From NCBI GenBank assembly GCA_012513425.1, contig JAAZCF010000195.1, forward strand, positions 1 to 10,245: a DNA stretch of 10,245 nucleotides, in the 5' to 3' direction. Positions 7,632-10,245 of the stretch are shown one piece after another. Each line of letters opens with the position of its first letter. Position 1 is the stretch's first letter. The notes under the pieces were generated by a model that was not told the origin of the DNA, searched no databases, and was given only the letters and a program-made list of their open reading frames with translations. The stretch comes from Bacteroidales bacterium (GTDB lineage Bacteria > Bacteroidota > Bacteroidia > Bacteroidales > UBA932). The translations under genes were made by a program, and so were the position numbers.

Positions 7632-8552
7632 TTATTTACTGCCGATAATTTCCAGCAATTCTTTTTTATTATTTGTGCCATCAGGCAAAATAATTAATAC
7701 AGACTCTGCCTGTGGATATTGGCCAAGGGCCATTTTTGCGACTGCCACATTGGTGTCAACATAGCCTTCAAACGCTTTGTTTGCAGTCTGGTAATCACCT
7801 TCAAGCAAGCATGCCAAAGCATAGTTGTATTGAACATCTTCAATTGTATTGCGCTCCAGAATGGCACGAGCCTCTGCATATCGGCCAACTCTCAAATAAG
7901 CAAGGGCTTTATTTGAACGAACAAACTCATTTGCATAGTCATAAGGAATCTGATCTGCATATGCAGCAGCTTTCTTATAGTCAGCTGCACCATAAGCATT
8001 CACCAAATTGTTGTTGAAATTGAGGATATCACGCACTTGATATTTAGTAAACAGCCTTGACTCCATAGCCTCAGAATCTGGATTTGATATATCTGAAGCA
8101 ATGCAATAATGGCAGCTTACAGCCACATCTTCTTCATATTCGGGAATAATCTTTATAAATGCTCTGCGAAGCTCAGGATAAAGCTCTCTGCGAACTGAAG
8201 AATATTCAGAAAGAAAAGTAGCTGAGAATTTTTGTTCGAAGCTATCAGAATCTCCTCCATCATAGCCTTTCACCATTTCTGCCATCTTTGCAGCATTTTT
8301 CAGATCAGAAGCAGCAATCAAGTTTGCAAGCTGGTCCCAATCTTCAACGCGAACATCGAAATTACATTTCTCCAATGGAACACCAATTTCTTCAAGGTAT
8401 TTAGTAACTGCTACTCTGCGCTCAAAATTGAGCTGTTTGTTAAGTTCGTATGTTCCTTCAGGTGAGTTAGCAATAAGCACCTCGACCACATAATCTTTCA
8501 ACAATGGGTCATTAAGCACCTTATTATAACTATCGACAAAAGTCTCACCCAT
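7632..8552 (-). CDS. OmpA-like/TPR-like protein, probably the C-terminal part of a split lipoprotein gene
   Basis: A 306-codon frame. The N-terminal part has ANSPEGTYELNKQLNFER (28-45) followed by AVTKYLEE (48-55), the core of OmpA-like domains of Bacteroidetes, normally written ASPEGxxxxNxxLxxxRAxxVxxYL. The first strand of that domain is missing, and there is no signal peptide although the family is periplasmic. Residues about 180-300 hold short helical units with TPR character (DYKKAAAYADQIP, RYAEARAILER, GDYQTANKAFEGY, GQYPQAESVLIILP). The ATG at 8552 is 11 bases after the stop of the upstream lipoprotein and has no Shine-Dalgarno sequence. The frame is open for 21 codons upstream of this ATG and there encodes KVEIDPIY, which completes the OmpA strand if joined to the upstream gene. 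It is therefore best read as the second half of a protein of about 515 residues. A separate cytoplasmic protein would be hard to explain. Confidence 0.8.
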   Translation of the reverse strand: MGETFVDSYNKVLNDPLLKDYVVEVLIANSPEGTYELNKQLNFERRVAVTKYLEEIGVPLEKCNFDVRVEDWDQLANLIAASDLKNAAKMAEMVKGYDGGDSDSFEQKFSATFLSEYSSVRRELYPELRRAFIKIIPEYEEDVAVSCHYCIASDISNPDSEAMESRLFTKYQVRDILNFNNNLVNAYGAADYKKAAAYADQIPYDYANEFVRSNKALAYLRVGRYAEARAILERNTIEDVQYNYALACLLEGDYQTANKAFEGYVDTNVAVAKMALGQYPQAESVLIILPDGTNNKKELLEIIGSK

Positions 8553-8563
8553 GTAAATTGGGT

Positions 8564-8578
8564 CTATTTCAACTTTGC
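8564..8578 (-). other. Frame junction: A-AAG site where a -1 shift would join two reading frames
   Basis: In the lipoprotein frame the minus strand reads GCA AAG TTG AAA TAG (8578-8564). Re-reading one base after AAG (8575-8573) gives GTT GAA ATA GAC CCA and enters the downstream 306-codon frame without a stop. The fused protein (202 + 7 + 306 = 515 residues) has an uninterrupted OmpA-like domain running from the IPFEVAK strand through ANSPEG. The cause may be loss of one A from the short A run (sequencing error or true mutation) or ribosomal slippage of tRNA-Lys from AAG to AAA. Confidence 0.68.
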
Positions 8579-9178
8579 AACTTCGAAAGGAATTGATTTT
8601 GCAATTGTAACATCTTTATCAAGCTGAGAGTAATAATAAAGCTTCTCGCAAGGATTGAAAACGATGTATTGTGGATAATTTACTACGCCTTGACCAAGAA
8701 CCAATTTTTGAAGAAGAACTTCCTCAGAATAGGCATTTGCATATAAATCAGCATAAAGAGTGGCTCCACTCATCCAATTTTCAAACTTAATTTTTGAAAA
8801 ATAAGGAATAGTAGTAGCCGACTCAACTATATATGATTCGCGAGCAATAATATCATCACCTAAAGGCTTATCGTAAACATTTAGACGGCTGTTGAACATA
8901 TCGTGAGTTTTGCCTTCGATGACCATTGGAGTGAAGAAAGCACTATCGCCGGTCGCTTCATTAACAAGTATTGGACGAATTTCAATACCTGTGTGTTTAT
9001 CAGAATACTGCTCTGATAGAGTAATAGTCATGTCCAAAGGAATTTCTCCTCTGACATTTTCAATATACACTGCATTTACTTCAATATCTGCAGGTTGGTA
9101 AGATATTATCTCATGAACATTTGTGCAGGCGCTAAAGAGAGTAGCTACACCAACCATCGATAAAATGATCTTTTTCAT
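8564..9178 (-). CDS. Lipoprotein, N-terminal part of an OmpA-associated envelope protein (DUF3868-like layout)
   Basis: A 204-codon frame that starts with a lipoprotein signal (MKKIILSMVGVATLFSAC, lipobox FSAC, C18 lipidated). The mature part is beta-rich: IEVNAVYIENVRGEIPLDMT (32-51), then IEIRPILVNEATGDSAFF and MVIEGKTHDMF. The plan resembles the N-terminal domains of DUF3868-type proteins that sit beside DUF3575 genes in Bacteroidetes, but I do not see clear DUF3868 motifs and give that name only as a likeness. The C-terminus (KLYYYSQLDKDVTIAKSIPFEV, 179 onward) looks like the first strand of an OmpA-like domain cut off by an early TAG at 8566-8564. The downstream frame supplies the rest. 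Translation is probably coupled to DUF3575, since a GGGGAAG Shine-Dalgarno-like sequence overlaps the edge of its stop codon. As part of the fused protein it would anchor an OmpA/TPR module to a membrane. Confidence 0.82.
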   Translation of the reverse strand: MKKIILSMVGVATLFSACTNVHEIISYQPADIEVNAVYIENVRGEIPLDMTITLSEQYSDKHTGIEIRPILVNEATGDSAFFTPMVIEGKTHDMFNSRLNVYDKPLGDDIIARESYIVESATTIPYFSKIKFENWMSGATLYADLYANAYSEEVLLQKLVLGQGVVNYPQYIVFNPCEKLYYYSQLDKDVTIAKSIPFEVAKLK

Positions 9179-9181
9179 AAA

Positions 9182-9188
9182 CTTCCCC
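9182..9188 (-). promoter_or_regulatory. Ribosome binding site of the lipoprotein gene
   Basis: The minus strand reads GGGGAAG directly after the DUF3575 TAA stop, three bases before the ATG at 9178. It is the only convincing purine-rich Shine-Dalgarno-like element among the starts in this window, and it fixes this ATG as the start. Its contact with the preceding stop suggests re-initiation by ribosomes finishing DUF3575. Confidence 0.5.
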
Positions 9189-9737
9189 TTAGAAAATTAA
9201 ATAAGTTAATTTAATACCAAGCCTGCTAAGGCCAATGATGTTTTCTGATCCAGGTCCATAGCAAATATAAGGGTCATGTCGATCATATTTTTGGTCATAA
9301 CGCATATGGGTAAAACCGAGGCCGATAACGCCCTCAAGATTCCATCTTTCAGCAAACATCCAAGCATAACCATAAGAAAAACCTCCTCCAAAAAGATCGC
9401 CCTTATATCGATATTTGGAAACGCCCCAGTCATACATTGCATAGTGACCTTCTAAACCGAAGAAATGCCCTGTAAATCTGTATCGGGTGTAATAACGCAA
9501 TTCAGGCTGAAGGGCCCAAAGATGCGTTTTTGTGTCGTTAGCAAAAGAGAATGGATTGTAAATGCCATCCAATTCCAACGTCAGCTTCTTGCATAGGCCA
9601 ACTTCTAAACCGAGGTTCGGAGAAAGATAAGTCCCCCAGGCAGCGAAGTTTGTACTAACTCCGACCTTTTGAGCTTTCAAACTCTGTGGTACGAAAATTG
9701 ACGCTAGAAGAAGAAATACTAGAAATTTTTTTTTCAT
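9189..9737 (-). CDS. DUF3575-family outer-membrane beta-barrel protein
   Basis: A 182-residue exported protein. Residues 1-22 are a signal peptide with likely signal peptidase I cleavage at LKA|Q. The mature part carries the marks of DUF3575: SPNLGLEVGLCKK (39-51), YNPF (60-63), WALQPELRYY (74-83), GHFFGLEGHY (90-99), a Gly-rich FGGGFSYGY (116-124), RWNLEG (131-136) and a final strand GLSRLGIKLTYLIF (169-182). Alternating hydrophobic residues and a terminal Phe fit an outer-membrane barrel inserted by BAM. Members are of unknown function and are often found near OmpA-like/DUF3868 and fimbria-related genes in Bacteroidetes. Here it is the first gene of the cluster, ten bases before the lipoprotein, and follows a gap with a promoter-like box. 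The start ATG is followed by nine A residues, encoding KKK. A role as outer-membrane anchor or export partner for the lipoproteins downstream is inferred. Confidence 0.88.
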   Translation of the reverse strand: MKKKFLVFLLLASIFVPQSLKAQKVGVSTNFAAWGTYLSPNLGLEVGLCKKLTLELDGIYNPFSFANDTKTHLWALQPELRYYTRYRFTGHFFGLEGHYAMYDWGVSKYRYKGDLFGGGFSYGYAWMFAERWNLEGVIGLGFTHMRYDQKYDRHDPYICYGPGSENIIGLSRLGIKLTYLIF

Positions 9738-9782
9738 ATAAATGAGATAGGTTAAGGATAATTCACATTATTTTATATTATT

Positions 9783-9790
9783 CAAATGTA
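9783..9790 (-). promoter_or_regulatory. Putative Bacteroidetes -7 promoter box of the DUF3575-OmpA-BACON operon
   Basis: The minus strand reads TACATTTG at 9790-9783, an exact match to the Bacteroides -7 consensus TAnnTTTG. It lies in the 106-base A/T-rich gap (9738-9843) between the YfhO-family stop and the DUF3575 start, and it would give a leader of about 40 bases. The region where the -33 box is expected (about 9807-9816) is only A/T-rich and lacks a TTTG, so the match is partial. No other motif stands out in this gap. Confidence 0.5.
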
Positions 9791-9843
9791 GAAAAAATAC
9801 TTGATTAAAAAATAAATGATTGAAAAATATTCAAAATAACCCG

Positions 9844-10245
9844 CTATTTCATTGTTTTTTTCATTTTTTGAAGTCTCTTCACACCAATAGCTCCTGACAA
9901 AATAAGGCCGAGTAGCAAAATGATATTGGCAATATTTGCAATTGTTTCAGTACGATGAAGAGAAATAGGATCAAAAACGAACGCTATTGTATGATTGCCG
10001 GCAGGAACATTCAAAGCTCTAAGGACATAGTTTGCTCTGGCGATTTCGACCTGTTCTCCATCAATATAAGCCCTCCAAGATGGGTAATAAATTTCTGAAA
10101 AAACAGCTGTTCCGGCTCCTGCATTTGAACTTTTATAAACCAATTTGTTTGGAGCATAAGACTCCAAACTAATGGTCCCTACTGACTGAGGCTCGCTAAC
10201 AGCATTGCTGAATCTCTTGTCAACGACGGCAGTGAACCTTGGGTC
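9844..10245 (-). CDS. YfhO-family multi-pass membrane protein, C-terminal fragment
   Basis: The frame is open from the window edge to the TAG at 9846-9844 and gives 133 residues; no start is inside the window. It opens with DPRFTAVVDKRF and contains AVFSEIYYPSWRAYIDG (about 47-63), a highly typical element of the C-terminal extracytoplasmic domain of YfhO proteins. ARANYVLRALNVPAGNHTI (69-87) then follows, and a last membrane helix (about 102-121) ends in a basic cytoplasmic tail. YfhO proteins are large GT-C-like membrane proteins; in Firmicutes they take part in teichoic acid glycosylation, while in Bacteroidetes their substrate is not settled. The 106-base gap with a promoter-like box behind it suggests it is not the first gene of the downstream cluster, though no strong terminator separates them. 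Confidence 0.88.
   Translation of the reverse strand, partial: DPRFTAVVDKRFSNAVSEPQSVGTISLESYAPNKLVYKSSNAGAGTAVFSEIYYPSWRAYIDGEQVEIARANYVLRALNVPAGNHTIAFVFDPISLHRTETIANIANIILLLGLILSGAIGVKRLQKMKKTMK

Noticed and set aside
7602..7640. AAT trinucleotide run between the OmpA/TPR frame and the BACON gene as a regulatory repeat
   Set aside because: Only about four units long and typical of the A/T-rich leaders of these genomes; no further support for a function.
9820..9834. Inverted repeat TTGAA...TTCAA after the YfhO-family gene as a terminator
   Set aside because: The stem is five weak, mostly A/T pairs with a five-base loop and no clean T run directly after it; chance is likely in such A/T-rich DNA.

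Overview
The window looks like a chromosomal piece of a Bacteroidales bacterium (Bacteroides, Prevotella or Muribaculaceae type). The reasons are tandem BACON-like domains, a DUF3575-type outer-membrane protein, lipoproteins with short lipoboxes, mostly absent Shine-Dalgarno sequences with A/T-rich leaders, and a TAnnTTTG-type -7 promoter box. All supported genes lie on the minus strand, so transcription runs from high to low coordinates. I see no RNA genes, insertion sequences, CRISPR arrays or phage genes, and no gene-free stretch longer than about 110 bases.

In transcription order: (1) 10245-9844 is the C-terminal end of a YfhO-family multi-pass membrane protein. (2) After a 106-base A/T-rich gap with a good -7 box (9790-9783) comes a compact cluster: a DUF3575-type beta-barrel protein (9737-9189), a lipoprotein of 204 codons (9178-8564), a 306-codon OmpA/TPR-like reading frame without signal peptide (8552-7632), and a 1690-residue lipoprotein made of about 18 BACON-like domains (7601-2529). 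A strong intrinsic terminator (2506-2475) closes the cluster. (3) Directly after it come three surface-polysaccharide genes, nearly touching or overlapping: a Wzx/MOP flippase (2449-1007), a family 2 glycosyltransferase (1004-90) and the start of UDP-galactopyranose mutase glf (93 to the window edge).

The central cluster is the most interesting part. The two middle reading frames look like halves of one protein of about 515 residues. Joining them by a -1 shift at an A-AAG site (8576-8573) restores an OmpA-like domain that neither half holds alone. The giant protein has a hierarchical internal structure: two single domains, three copies of an A-B-C triplet with an exact 272-residue spacing for A and B, two copies of a B-C doublet offset by 181 residues (543 bp), then three divergent domains. 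Together the cluster suggests a cell-envelope assembly: an outer-membrane barrel, an OmpA/TPR lipoprotein and a very long, probably surface-exposed binding or adhesin fibre. That role is inferred. The polysaccharide genes beyond the terminator point to a galactofuranose-containing glycan and are probably a separate functional unit.
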